Below, one piece after another: positions 1 through 8,576 of a stretch of DNA of 64,000 bases (within the stretch, counting starts at the first letter, position 1; the number at the start of each line of letters is the position of its first letter). The stretch lies in assembly GCF_008329605.1 (NCBI RefSeq), contig NZ_NPKO01000002.1:248001-312000 (forward strand), read 5' to 3'. Source of the DNA: Mycolicibacterium sp. P9-64 (GTDB taxonomy: Bacteria; Actinomycetota; Actinomycetes; Mycobacteriales; Mycobacteriaceae). The translations under genes were made by a program, and so were the position numbers. The notes below the pieces were generated by a model. It was not told the DNA's origin and searched no databases. It saw only the letters and a program-made list of their open reading frames with translations.

Positions 1-521
1 GTCAGTTCCCGCAGGCCGCCCAACAGAATCAGCGCGAGGGGCCGCGATATGGGGGAGATGCCCGCGCGGCGGAATCCGGGGCTGTCGGTGAGTACCACCA
101 ACATGTCGGTGAGCTGCTCCATCGCGATGCGGTGCAGCGGCTGCGCGACCGCTTCGAGCGCAGGCGCCTCGCGGATCCAACTCAGCGTGATGGCGGGCCG
201 CTCCGAGATGTGGTCGACGTACGCGCCGACTGCGCTACGGATCTGCTTGTCCCACTCCGCATCTGGATCGACGGCGGTCTGGATCGAGGTGATCAGGACG
301 TCGTTGTTGGTGCGTAGCAGCTCGACGAAGCACTCCTCCTTGCTGGCGAACTCGCCATAGAAGGTGCGTTTGGAGGTCTTGGCATTGCGAACGACGTCGG
401 CGACGGTGGTGTCCCGGTAGCCGCGCTCGACGATCGAGTCCGCGAGGCCGTCGAGCAGTCGCTGTCTGAAGGCGTGCGCACCGGAATCCGCCTTGGCGGA
501 CTCGATCACGACCGACGACAT
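1..521 (-). CDS. TetR/AcrR-family repressor (3' end outside window)
   Basis: Amino-terminal 173 codons of a TetR-type DNA-binding repressor; the C-terminal end is cut off by the window edge. The ATG at 521 has a GGAGG site seven bases upstream. The helix-turn-helix lies around residues 30-60 (TTVADVVRNAKTSKRTFY, then SKEECFVELL), followed by the start of the helical ligand-binding domain. It is divergent from the P450 gene across about 100 bp carrying GGTACC-rich repeats, so it probably represses that gene and itself. TetR(-)/P450(+)/msrA(-) is also the Rv0135c-cyp138-msrA order of M. tuberculosis. The family is certain; ligand and targets are inferred from position. Confidence 0.9.
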   Translation of the reverse strand, partial: MSSVVIESAKADSGAHAFRQRLLDGLADSIVERGYRDTTVADVVRNAKTSKRTFYGEFASKEECFVELLRTNNDVLITSIQTAVDPDAEWDKQIRSAVGAYVDHISERPAITLSWIREAPALEAVAQPLHRIAMEQLTDMLVVLTDSPGFRRAGISPISRPLALILLGGLREL

Positions 522-550
522 GTCGTCACCTCCAAGCCTCTTGCGCGTGT

Positions 551-604
551 GCGGTACCAAGCGGTACCGTACAACACACGCCGATGGTACACCGTAGTAC
601 CATC
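551..604. promoter_or_regulatory. GGTAC-rich operator cluster between TetR and P450 genes
   Basis: Two copies of GCGGTACC at 551-558 and 561-568 form a 10-bp tandem repeat. Next to them is a perfect inverted repeat: GATGGTAC at 583-590 and GTACCATC at 597-604, with 8-bp arms and a 6-bp spacer. Position and symmetry fit binding sites for the adjacent TetR protein. Assignment to that protein is inference. Confidence 0.6.
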
Positions 605-623
605 AAGTGGGTTGGAGAGTGCT

Positions 624-1976
624 GTGAGCCAAACGACCATCGATGAAGCTTCCACGTCAGTCCACGATCGCGGGGTGAACTTGCCGCCCCGGCCGCGTCT
701 GCCCAAGCTGGCGCAGGCCATCGCGTTCTCCATATCGAGGCGACGGACGGTTGACTGGCTTGCGCGCCGCCACGGCGAAGTGTTCGTGCTCGACCTGCCG
801 GTGTTCGGCAAGACCGTGACCGTTGCCGATCCGCTGCTGGCCAAGCAGCTGTTCAGCGCCAACACCGACGACGTCGGCAACGTGCAGCCCAACTTGAGCC
901 GGATCCTCGGCTCCGGCTCGGTGTTCGCGCTGGACGGTGCCGACCACCGCTTGCGCCGCAAGCTGCTGACCCCGCCCTTCCACGGCAAGAGCGTCAAGAA
1001 CTACGAGAAGATCTTCCAAGAGGAGACCGACCGCGAAACCGCGAAATGGCCACAGGGGCAAGAGTTCGAGACCCTCGAACCAATGATGCGGATCACGCTC
1101 AACGCGATCCTGCGCGCGGTGTTCGGCGCCGACGGTGAACAGCTCGACGCGCTGCGCCGCATCATCCCGCCGTGGGTCACCCTGGGGTCGCGCCTTGCGA
1201 CGCTGCCTGTCCCGTCGCGGACCTACGGCCGGTACAGCCCGTGGGGCAGGCTCGCCAACTATCGCCGTCAGTACGACGCCGTCATCGACAACCTGATCGA
1301 CACGGTCAAGGCCGCCCCCGACTTCGAGGCCCGCGACGACGTCCTGACGCTGTTGCTGCGCAGCACTTACGAGGACGGCTCGTCGATGTCGCGCCGCGAC
1401 ATCGCCGACGAGCTGCTCACGCTGCTGGCCGCAGGCCACGAAACCACGGCATCGACGTTGGCGTGGGTCTTCGAACGTGTCATCAGGCACCCCGACGTGC
1501 TCGCCAAGCTCGAGGCCGAGGCGGCGACCGACGGCAACGAGTACCGTCAGGCCACCATCCTCGAGGTACAGCGGGTCCGCACCGTCATCGACTTCTCGGG
1601 CCGCCACGTCTACGCGCCGACATATCAGTTGGGGGACTGGGTGATTCCCCGCGGCTATTCGATCATGGTGCCCATCGCGCACATTCACGAACGCGAGAGC
1701 GACTACGCCGATCCCGAGCGCTTCGACCCGCAGCGCTTCGTCGGCAACCGGCCGTCGACGTCGTCGTTCCTGCCGTACGGCGGTGGTACCCGTCGCTGTG
1801 TTGGCGCGGTGTTCGCCAACGTCGAGATGGACGTCGTGCTGCGAACGGTGTTGCGCAACTTCGCGATCGAGACCACCACCGCACCCGACGAGAAGGTGCA
1901 CTCCCGTGGAGTGGCCTACACGCCGGCGGCCGGCGGACGCATGGTGATGCGCCGCCGGGTCACTCCGCTGGCCTGA
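624..1976 (+). CDS. Cytochrome P450 monooxygenase (CYP138-like by position)
   Basis: Soluble heme monooxygenase of 450 residues, a usual length for bacterial P450s; substrate unknown. The I-helix oxygen-activation motif AGHETT is at 270-275, the K-helix ExxR lies in EVQRVR, and the heme loop FLPYGGGTRRCVG gives the axial thiolate Cys392. The GTG at 624 was chosen because the protein then begins a short distance before the proline-rich PPRPRLP hinge and because upstream in-frame codons run through the operator cluster. The gene ends one base before the convergent msrA stop. No dedicated ferredoxin is adjacent. Control by the divergent TetR gene is likely. Confidence 0.92.
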   Translation: MSQTTIDEASTSVHDRGVNLPPRPRLPKLAQAIAFSISRRRTVDWLARRHGEVFVLDLPVFGKTVTVADPLLAKQLFSANTDDVGNVQPNLSRILGSGSVFALDGADHRLRRKLLTPPFHGKSVKNYEKIFQEETDRETAKWPQGQEFETLEPMMRITLNAILRAVFGADGEQLDALRRIIPPWVTLGSRLATLPVPSRTYGRYSPWGRLANYRRQYDAVIDNLIDTVKAAPDFEARDDVLTLLLRSTYEDGSSMSRRDIADELLTLLAAGHETTASTLAWVFERVIRHPDVLAKLEAEAATDGNEYRQATILEVQRVRTVIDFSGRHVYAPTYQLGDWVIPRGYSIMVPIAHIHERESDYADPERFDPQRFVGNRPSTSSFLPYGGGTRRCVGAVFANVEMDVVLRTVLRNFAIETTTAPDEKVHSRGVAYTPAAGGRMVMRRRVTPLA

Positions 1977-2489
1977 CTAGCTGGCCGTCTCCCGCTTGGG
2001 GAGCTTCCAGCCCGCCCGCGGGAAGTGGCAGGTGTAGCCGTTCGGGAACTTCTCCAGGTAGTCCTGGTGCTCCGGCTCGGCTTCCCAGAAGTCCACTGCA
2101 GGAGTCACTTCCGTGACGACCTTGCCCGGCCACAGGCCCGACGCCTCGACGTCGGCGATGGTGTCCAGCGCGACGCGCTTCTGCTCGTCGTCGGCGTAGA
2201 AGATCGCCGACCGGTAGCTGGACCCGACGTCGTTGCCCTGGCGGTCCTTCGTCGTCGGATCGTGGATCTGGAAGAAGAACTCGAGGATCGCGCGGTAGTC
2301 GGTCACCGCGGGGTCGTAGTCGATCTCGATGGCCTCGGCGTGCCCGGGATGGTTGCGATAATTGGGGTGGTCGTTCTTGCCGCCGGTGTAACCGACACGC
2401 GTGGACACCACACCGGGCTGCTTGCGGATCAAGTCCTGCATGCCCCAGAAGCAGCCGCCGGCCAGAATCGCGGTCTCGGTGTTCGTCAT
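1977..2489 (-). CDS. msrA: Peptide methionine (S)-S-oxide reductase
   Basis: Repairs the S-epimer of methionine sulfoxide in proteins using thioredoxin-type electrons. 170 residues, normal length. The catalytic motif GGCFWG places the nucleophile at Cys13; GYTGG, HPGHAE and the C-terminal [12 protein letters not shown] are family hallmarks. The ATG overlaps the msrB stop as ATGA (2486-2489), so the two reductases are translated from one transcript with msrB first. It is convergent with the P450 gene. Together the pair handles both sulfoxide epimers. Confidence 0.97.
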   Translation of the reverse strand: MTNTETAILAGGCFWGMQDLIRKQPGVVSTRVGYTGGKNDHPNYRNHPGHAEAIEIDYDPAVTDYRAILEFFFQIHDPTTKDRQGNDVGSSYRSAIFYADDEQKRVALDTIADVEASGLWPGKVVTEVTPAVDFWEAEPEHQDYLEKFPNGYTCHFPRAGWKLPKRETAS

Positions 2490-2989
2490 GCCCGAGCCTC
2501 CTTGTTCGTCGTACTGTGTTGAATTCCCCGGTCGCTTCGCTCCAGCCCACCGAAGAGCGTCTTGAACTCGCCGTAGCCCTCGGTCTCGAGGTCGTCGAGA
2601 TGGATGAACCTCAGCGAAGCGGAGTTGATGCAGTAGCGCAACCCACCCGCCTCGCGCGGTCCGTCGTTGAACACGTGGCCGAGGTGGCTGTCACCGTTGG
2701 CCGACCGCACCTCGGTGCGGACCATGAACAGTGAGCGGTCACGCTTCTCGACGACATTCTCGGCGTCGAGCGGTTTGGTGAAGCTGGGCCAGCCGGAGCC
2801 GCTCTCGAACTTGTCGGTCGAGGCGAACAAGGGTTCGCCGGAGACCACGTCGACGTAGATGCCCGGTTCGTGGTTGTCCCAGTACTCACCGGTGAACGGG
2901 CGCTCGGTGCCGTTCTCCTGCGTGACCTGGTACTGCTCGGGTGACAAGGCCTGTACGGCCGCGGGGTTCTTGTTGTATTCCTTCGCCAC
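2486..2989 (-). CDS. msrB: Peptide methionine (R)-S-oxide reductase
   Basis: Reduces the R-epimer of methionine sulfoxide; 167 residues. Visible motifs are [42 protein letters not shown] and [11 protein letters not shown] with catalytic Cys120. The zinc CxxC pairs of the zinc-type subfamily are absent. The GTG at 2989 has AGGAGG five bases upstream, which decides it over an in-frame ATG further out. Oddity: the last ~22 residues after KTLFGG lie beyond the usual end of the family and are encoded partly by a copy of the 12-bp repeat GTCGCTTCGCTC found elsewhere in the window. First gene of the msrB-msrA operon. Confidence 0.95.
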   Translation of the reverse strand: MAKEYNKNPAAVQALSPEQYQVTQENGTERPFTGEYWDNHEPGIYVDVVSGEPLFASTDKFESGSGWPSFTKPLDAENVVEKRDRSLFMVRTEVRSANGDSHLGHVFNDGPREAGGLRYCINSASLRFIHLDDLETEGYGEFKTLFGGLERSDRGIQHSTTNKEARA

Positions 2990-3046
2990 TCGTCCTCCTA
3001 GGGTTGGCACTTCTATAACCCCGGGTCCGGTCCAGAAGTTCCTCCG

Positions 3047-3955
3047 TTACTGGCGTTCGCGCACGTCGTCGACGACCGTCACGATTTCGTCAGCAATGGC
3101 CTGCGGTTCGTACAGCATCTGGTTGTGGCCCGTGCCCGGCACGATGACGTTCGTGGTGCCCAGCGCGGCGGCCAGCAGGTCGTTCGCCTGATGGACCTGG
3201 GCCTGGGTGTAGTTGTCCGGCTTCAGCGCGGACGGTGCCGGGAACTTGTCCGCGCTCAGCACGATCGCGGGCACCCGCGGCAGCGGCGGCGCGGCGGCAA
3301 TGCTGTCGAAGGCGTCGTCGGCGAGGACGGCCTCTTCGCCCGGCGCGGCGGTTTGGGCGTCGGTGTTGAAGGTGGCGTTCTGATCGGGCCTGCCGACGCT
3401 TCGCAGGAACTCGGAGGTGGGTTCGGTGAAGACCATCCCGCTGACCAGGTCTGGGTGCGTGCGGGCGAGCAGGTCGAGGACCAGGCCGCCGTACGAGTGG
3501 GCGACGAACACCATGGGCGTCGGAAGGTGAGCAGCCGCAATCAGATTCACCACGTCGTCGACGTCGGACTGCACGGTGTGAGGCTGGGCCACTGGTGTCG
3601 AACGGTCGGTGCCGTCCGGTCTGGTGTTGGGCCTGTCATAGGTGCAGATCCGCGTCGTCTTCGCGACGAGGGGCTGCGCGGAGACCGGCGACATGCCCGG
3701 CTTCGCCTCGTCGATCAGGTCATACGGCGACGAGCGGATCGGGTCACCTGGGGGGATCGTGGCGTTCCACGCGTCGGCGTAACTGCCCTTCCCAGGGATG
3801 ACGAACACCGTCGGCGTCCCTTCGCCCTGGCAGTTCAGGAACAGGTTGCGGCCATTACCGAGGTCTACCAGACCCGGGTTGTCGTCGGCGCGCGCATCCG
3901 GCGCGCCGAGTGCCATGGCCGCGACGGCGAGCAGGACCGCGAGCGGAATCCTCAT
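3047..3955 (-). CDS. Secreted alpha/beta-hydrolase
   Basis: 302-residue alpha/beta-hydrolase-fold protein, probably an exported esterase or lipase-like enzyme. From the ATG at 3955 it has a classical signal peptide (MRIPLAVLLAVAAMALG, cleavage near DARA-DD). The nucleophile elbow is AHSYGG and the terminal catalytic His is in GTGHNQM; an acid between them is expected but not assigned. Longer in-frame starts upstream would bury the signal peptide and are rejected. It is divergent from the KstR-box gene pair across about 60 bp, so the same operator could influence it. Substrate unknown. Confidence 0.85.
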   Translation of the reverse strand: MRIPLAVLLAVAAMALGAPDARADDNPGLVDLGNGRNLFLNCQGEGTPTVFVIPGKGSYADAWNATIPPGDPIRSSPYDLIDEAKPGMSPVSAQPLVAKTTRICTYDRPNTRPDGTDRSTPVAQPHTVQSDVDDVVNLIAAAHLPTPMVFVAHSYGGLVLDLLARTHPDLVSGMVFTEPTSEFLRSVGRPDQNATFNTDAQTAAPGEEAVLADDAFDSIAAAPPLPRVPAIVLSADKFPAPSALKPDNYTQAQVHQANDLLAAALGTTNVIVPGTGHNQMLYEPQAIADEIVTVVDDVRERQ

Positions 3956-3993
3956 ACCGGTCGACGTTACGGCGGCCGCTCGACAAAGGGCAG

Positions 3994-4007
3994 TAGAACG
4001 TGTTCTA
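3994..4007. promoter_or_regulatory. KstR-type operator
   Basis: TAGAACGTGTTCTA is an inverted repeat with 6-bp arms and a 2-bp centre. It fits TnnAACnnGTTnnA, the published consensus for the cholesterol-catabolism repressor KstR, at every fixed position. It lies 9 bp before the GTG of the NTF2-like gene and about 40 bp from the divergent hydrolase start, so a KstR dimer there would cover the start of an essentially leaderless transcript. Confidence 0.75.
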
Positions 4008-4016
4008 GTTCTGAAT

Positions 4017-4517
4017 GTGACGGGTAGCACTTTCAGCCGGGACGAGCTGGCAGACGCATTCGCTCAATTCGAGGCAACGGTGGCACGGGCCGCCGAGACG
4101 CGCGACTGGGATCCCTGGGTCGACCAGTACACCGACGACGTGCTGTACGTCGAGCACGCTGCGGGCACCATGCGCGGTCGTGAACAGGTGCGGCCCTGGA
4201 TCTGGCAGACCATGGAGAGCTTCCCAGGCAACTACATGACGTCGTTCCCCTCGCTGTGGAAGGTGTACGACGAGAGCACCGGCAGGGTGCTGTGCGAACT
4301 GGACAACCCCATGCGCGACCCCGGTGACGGCACGATCATCACCGCCACCAACATCTCGATCATCACGTACGCGGGCGACGGGCTGTGGAGTCGCCAGGAA
4401 GACGTCTACAACCCGCTGCGGTTCGTCTCCGCAGCGATGAAGTGGTGCAAGAAGGCAAGGGCGCTCGGCACGTTGCCCGAAGAGGCGGAGGTCTGGATGC
4501 GGCAGGTTGGCGCATGA
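4017..4517 (+). CDS. NTF2-like/SnoaL-fold protein
   Basis: 166-residue single-domain protein of the NTF2/SnoaL (ketosteroid isomerase-like) fold, judged from WDPWVDQYTDDVLYVEHAAGTMRGREQVRPWI, the typical first helix-strand layout. GTG at 4017 is the only start that keeps the KstR-type operator upstream; there is no clear Shine-Dalgarno, consistent with leaderless translation. Its stop overlaps the next start as ATGA (4514-4517). It corresponds in position to M. tuberculosis Rv0138. Activity is unproven; a role in steroid or lipid metabolism is inferred from fold, partner and operator. Confidence 0.8.
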   Translation: MTGSTFSRDELADAFAQFEATVARAAETRDWDPWVDQYTDDVLYVEHAAGTMRGREQVRPWIWQTMESFPGNYMTSFPSLWKVYDESTGRVLCELDNPMRDPGDGTIITATNISIITYAGDGLWSRQEDVYNPLRFVSAAMKWCKKARALGTLPEEAEVWMRQVGA

Positions 4518-5569
4518 CCACGACCGCACTCGTCATCGGCGCCAACGGGTACCTCGGTTCGCACGTGACCCGCCAGCTCGTCGCCGACGGGCAGGACGTC
4601 CGGGTGATGGTGCGACCCAACGCCACCACGATCGGCATCGACGATCTGTTGGTGACGCGGTTCCTCGGCGACATCTGGGACGACGAGGTGCTTCGCGAGG
4701 CGATGGCCGGCTGCGACGTCGTCTACTACTGCGTCGTCGACACCCGCGGATGGCTGCGGGATCCGGCACCGCTGTTCCGCACCAACGTGGACGGCACACG
4801 AAACGTGCTTGAGGTCGCCGTCGAACCGGCAATAGCCGCCAGCCTCAAGCGCTTCGTCTTCACCAGCAGCTACGTCACCGTCGGCCGCAAGCGGGGCCGG
4901 GTGGCCACCGAGGACGACCAGATCGTCGACAGAGGCGGAATGTCGCCGACCAAACGGCTCCGCGGGCTGACGCCGTACGTGCGCTCGCGCGTGCAGGCCG
5001 AGAATCTCGTCATGGAGTACGCGCGTGACCACGGCCTGCCCGCCGTCGCGGTGGGCATCTCCACGACGTACGGCAGCGGCGACTGGGGCCGCACCCCGCA
5101 CGGAGCGATCATCGCGGGCGCGGCGTTCGGCAAGCTGCCGTTCGTGATGAAGGGTATCCAGCTGGAGGCCGTCGGAATCGACGACGCCGCACGGGCGATG
5201 ATCCTGGCCGCAGAAAAGGGCCGCGTCGGCGAGCGCTACCTGATCTCGGAGAAGATGATCACCAACGCCGAGGTGGCCCGCATCGCCGCGGAGGCAGTGG
5301 GAGTGCGGCCACCGGCCAGGGCGATCTCGCTTCCCGTGGCGTATGCGATGGCGGTGCTCGGCAGCGCCAAGGCCAGGCTGAAGGGCACCGACGAGCAGTT
5401 CTCGCTCGACTCGCTGCGGCTGATGCGCGCCGAGGCCCCCGTCGACTGCAGCAAGGCCAAGCGTGAACTCGGCTGGGAGCCAAGGCCCGTCGAGGAGTCG
5501 ATCCGCGAGGCGGCCAAGTTCTGGGTCGGTCTGCGCGAGGCGAAGCGCAGGAGCAAGCAGGCCGGCTAG
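4514..5569 (+). CDS. NAD-dependent epimerase / 3-beta-hydroxysteroid dehydrogenase-like SDR
   Basis: 351-residue extended short-chain dehydrogenase. The N-terminal nucleotide-binding motif is GANGYLGSH (residues 9-17), Ser118/Ser119 sit in FTSSY, and the catalytic tyrosine is Tyr155. The usual YxxxK is here Tyr155-Val-Arg-Ser-Arg159, so lysine is replaced by arginine. The C-terminal half (VGIDDAARAMILAAEKG, GERYLISEK) is the substrate-binding region seen in 3-beta-HSD/epimerase members. Translationally coupled to the NTF2-like gene by an ATGA overlap. Position equals Rv0139. Substrate not determinable from sequence. Confidence 0.88.
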   Translation: MTTTALVIGANGYLGSHVTRQLVADGQDVRVMVRPNATTIGIDDLLVTRFLGDIWDDEVLREAMAGCDVVYYCVVDTRGWLRDPAPLFRTNVDGTRNVLEVAVEPAIAASLKRFVFTSSYVTVGRKRGRVATEDDQIVDRGGMSPTKRLRGLTPYVRSRVQAENLVMEYARDHGLPAVAVGISTTYGSGDWGRTPHGAIIAGAAFGKLPFVMKGIQLEAVGIDDAARAMILAAEKGRVGERYLISEKMITNAEVARIAAEAVGVRPPARAISLPVAYAMAVLGSAKARLKGTDEQFSLDSLRLMRAEAPVDCSKAKRELGWEPRPVEESIREAAKFWVGLREAKRRSKQAG

Positions 5570-5673
5570 GCGCGCCATCGCGTTGGGCTCCAACGTAATT
5601 GACGTTGAACGCCACGCCGGTCCGCGTTCAGCCGATGGACCCCGCGTCCGCTGCCGGACTACCGTCGGACGGC

Positions 5674-6522
5674 ATGACCGAGAAATTGCACGTCGACCTC
5701 AGCGGTGCGCCGCAGACGATGTTGGCGACGTTCTACGCCAAGGCGCTCGACGCAGGCCTGCCCGACCCGATTCTCGGCGACCGGTTCGCCAAGGAGATCG
5801 TCGACCGCATCGACTACGATTGGACGAGGACCTCGATCACGGCGGCCAACTCACCGTCGGTGACGACGAGGTCGGCGCACTTCGACGACTGGGCCCGCCA
5901 ATTCCTGGTCCTACACCCCAAAGCTGTTGTACTGCATCTGGGTTGCGGCCTGGACAGCCGGGTGTTCCGGATCGACCCAGGGTCCGACGTCGAGTGGTAT
6001 GACGTCGACTACCCGGAGGTCGCCGAGCTGCGCAGGCAGCTCTACCCCGAGCGCGATCACTACCACGTGATCTCCGCCTCGGTCACCGACCCGGCGTGGT
6101 TCGGCGAGATCCCGCGGGACCGCCCGATTCTGATGCTCGGTGAGGGCCTCACCATGTACCTGGCCGAGCAGGACGGTGTGGCGCTGTTGCGCCGCGTCGT
6201 CGAGCACGCGCCGTCCGGCGAGTTGCAGTTCGACGCGTTCAACACCCTTGGCATCAAGTCGCAGTGGATGAACCCCGTGGTGCGCCGGTCGGGGGCGACG
6301 CTGTACTGGGCCATCGACGGGCCCGACGACGTCCTCGAGGCGGTGCCGGGCACGCGGCTGCTCGCCTGGGTGTCCGCCATCGAATCGGACACGTTCACGA
6401 AGCTGCCCGGGTACTACCGGCTGATGGTGAACGTCATGTCCAGGGCCAAGGTGCTGCGCTACATGGCGAGCTACCACCGCTACGCGTTCGGCCCCGTCAA
6501 CGCCTCGATGACCTCGCCATAG
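5674..6522 (+). CDS. Class I SAM-dependent methyltransferase (TcmP/LCMT-like)
   Basis: About 282-residue methyltransferase of the leucine carboxyl methyltransferase-like group that is expanded in mycobacteria. The SAM-binding motif is VVLHLGCGLDSRV, followed by the acidic ribose contact WYDVDYPEV and the motif PILMLGEGLTMYL. The ATG at 5674 (MTEKLHVDLSGAPQTML) matches where the family begins; an in-frame start at 5599 would add 25 unconserved residues. Its 3' end overlaps the convergent enoyl-CoA hydratase gene by 43 bp. Substrate unknown. Confidence 0.85.
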   Translation: MTEKLHVDLSGAPQTMLATFYAKALDAGLPDPILGDRFAKEIVDRIDYDWTRTSITAANSPSVTTRSAHFDDWARQFLVLHPKAVVLHLGCGLDSRVFRIDPGSDVEWYDVDYPEVAELRRQLYPERDHYHVISASVTDPAWFGEIPRDRPILMLGEGLTMYLAEQDGVALLRRVVEHAPSGELQFDAFNTLGIKSQWMNPVVRRSGATLYWAIDGPDDVLEAVPGTRLLAWVSAIESDTFTKLPGYYRLMVNVMSRAKVLRYMASYHRYAFGPVNASMTSP

Positions 6523-7142
6523 AGCCGGGCCTTGATGGCACCCATCGTCGGTCCCGCCTTGGCGGCCCGCTCTTGCGCCCGCGCGACGGCGATGTCGAGG
6601 ATCTCGTCCTCGGCCCCGACACCGGCGACGATGCCCGCTTCGTGGGCCTCCTCGCCGCCGTACCGGCGGCCCGTCGTCATGGACTCGTGGGCCGTGACGA
6701 TGGGCAGCCTGGCGCGAATCAACGCGTTCATGCCCGGCGTGAAGGGAATGCCGAGATCGACCTCCGGCAGACAGAAGTAACCGCGGTCGGACCGCATCAC
6801 CGCGAGGTCGTGCGCCAACGCCAGCATCGCTCCCGCGGCGAACGTGTGCCCCTGCAGTGACGCCACGATCGGCGCGGGGAACGCCAACACTCGCGCGAAC
6901 AAAGCGTGAACCTCGCGCAGATTCGCTTCTGCGGCATCGGGATTGGCGGCCATGAAGTCGAGATCGAGGCCGTTGGAGTAGAACTTCCCGACCCCGGTGG
7001 TCACCACCGCCTTCGGGCCCGGCGCCGCGTCGACCTCGTCGAGGGCGGCATTGATCGCCACGAGGCGGTCGGGATGGAATCGGTTCTCGTCGTCGCCGAG
7101 GGTCAACACGAACACGTCGTCGCGGCGGTGCAGGGCGGTCAT
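6480..7142 (-). CDS. Enoyl-CoA hydratase/isomerase family protein
   Basis: 220-residue crotonase-fold enzyme, shorter than the 250-260 of typical hydratases and closer to delta3,delta2-enoyl-CoA isomerases. Oxyanion-hole segments are GKFYSNGLDL and GHTFAAGAM; the single acidic residue in the active-site region is Glu127 in LPEVDLG. A single glutamate favours isomerase over hydratase chemistry, though this is inference. It is convergent with and overlaps the methyltransferase gene. No fatty-acid operon context. Confidence 0.85.
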   Translation of the reverse strand: MTALHRRDDVFVLTLGDDENRFHPDRLVAINAALDEVDAAPGPKAVVTTGVGKFYSNGLDLDFMAANPDAAEANLREVHALFARVLAFPAPIVASLQGHTFAAGAMLALAHDLAVMRSDRGYFCLPEVDLGIPFTPGMNALIRARLPIVTAHESMTTGRRYGGEEAHEAGIVAGVGAEDEILDIAVARAQERAAKAGPTMGAIKARLYGEVIEALTGPNA

Positions 7143-7178
7143 GGCTGATTAGACCACGCCTGAAACATCCGTCGACCG

Positions 7179-8576
7179 GTGCTGCACAATCGTCCGGTGC
7201 TCGCCTCGACTCCGCTCAACGGTCACGTCTCGCATTGGCACGGCGAGCTGCCGCGCCCAAGAACGGCGCTTCCCGGTGATCGCGACGCCGACGTCTGCAT
7301 CGTGGGCGCCGGCTACACCGGACTGTGGACGGCCTACTACCTCAAGCGCGCCGACCCGCAACTGCGCATCGTGGTGCTCGAGAAGGAGTTCGCCGGTTTC
7401 GGTGCCTCTGGCCGAAACGGCGGGTGGCTGTCGGCGCTGGTGCCCGGCGACCGCAACGCGATGGCCCGTAAGCATGGCCGCGACGGCGTGCTGGCCTGGC
7501 AGCGCGCACTGATCGAGTCCATCGACGAGGTCGTCGACGTCGCCGCGCGGGAGGGCATCGACGCGGGCATCGTGAAGGGCGGCACGCTCGACATCGCGCG
7601 CAACCGGGCGCAGGCCAGCCGTCTGGCCGCCCTGTTCGAGGAGGAGCGCAGCTGGCAGGTCGAGGGCATCGAGCCATTGACGGCCGCTGAATCGGCGAGG
7701 CGCGTCGACTTCTCGGGTGTGGTGTCGGCGTACTTCAATCCGCACTGCGCGCGGATCCAGCCTGCCCGGCTGGCCAGGGGACTCGCCGACGTCGTCGAGC
7801 GGCTCGGCGTGCAGATCTACGAGCAGTCACCGGTCACCGAGATCAGCACGGGCCGCGCCGTCACGCAGTCGGGCACCGTGCGCGCCCCGATCGTGCTGCG
7901 GGCCACCGAGGCGTTCACCGCCGCCCTGCCCGGCCTGCGCCGCCGTTGGCTGCCGATGAACAGCTCGATGATCGCGACCGACCCGATCAGCCCCGAACTG
8001 TGGGCTGAGATCGGTTGGGAAGGAAGGGAAACCGTCGGCGACGCCGCGCACGGCTTCTTCTACGGCCAACGCACCGTCGACGACCGCATCGCGATCGGAG
8101 GACGCAGCGTGCCCTACCGCTATGGGTCGCGCACCGACGTCGACGGCCGTGTCTCCGAGCGCGCCATCCGACAGCTGAGCCAGGTGCTGCACGACGTGCT
8201 GCCCCAAGTGCGTGACGTGCCGATCGCTCACGGTTGGTGCGGCGTACTGGCGGTGCCCCGCGACTGGCAGGCGTCCGTCGTGCTGGACCGCGCGACCGGG
8301 CTGGGCTGGGCGGGTGGCTACGCCGGGCACGGAGTGACGGCCACCAACCTGGCCGGGCGCACGCTGGCCGACCTCGTCCTCGACCAGCGCACCCCGCGTA
8401 CCGAACTGCCATGGGTCGGTCACCGGCAGCGCAACTGGGAGCCCGAGCCGATGCGGTGGCTCGGCGTGCGTGGTCTCTACGTCGCGTACGGGTTGGCCGA
8501 CCGGCACGAGGCAGGCGGGCGCGCGACGACGTCGCCCATCGCACGGATCGCGGACGCGATCACCGGCAAGCCCTAA
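7179..8576 (+). CDS. FAD-dependent oxidoreductase (DAO family)
   Basis: 465-residue D-amino-acid oxidase/glycine oxidase-type flavoprotein. The dinucleotide motif DVCIVGAGYTGLWTAYYL lies near residues 38-55 and the second FAD contact is GASGRNGGW. The C-terminal AGGYAGHGVTATNLAGRTLADL is the conserved FAD-binding end of the DAO fold. The start is uncertain: GTG at 7179 or GTG at 7197, neither with a strong ribosome site. The stop is shared in antisense with the next, convergent gene. Likely substrate is an amine or amino acid; which one is unknown. Confidence 0.87.
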   Translation: MLHNRPVLASTPLNGHVSHWHGELPRPRTALPGDRDADVCIVGAGYTGLWTAYYLKRADPQLRIVVLEKEFAGFGASGRNGGWLSALVPGDRNAMARKHGRDGVLAWQRALIESIDEVVDVAAREGIDAGIVKGGTLDIARNRAQASRLAALFEEERSWQVEGIEPLTAAESARRVDFSGVVSAYFNPHCARIQPARLARGLADVVERLGVQIYEQSPVTEISTGRAVTQSGTVRAPIVLRATEAFTAALPGLRRRWLPMNSSMIATDPISPELWAEIGWEGRETVGDAAHGFFYGQRTVDDRIAIGGRSVPYRYGSRTDVDGRVSERAIRQLSQVLHDVLPQVRDVPIAHGWCGVLAVPRDWQASVVLDRATGLGWAGGYAGHGVTATNLAGRTLADLVLDQRTPRTELPWVGHRQRNWEPEPMRWLGVRGLYVAYGLADRHEAGGRATTSPIARIADAITGKP

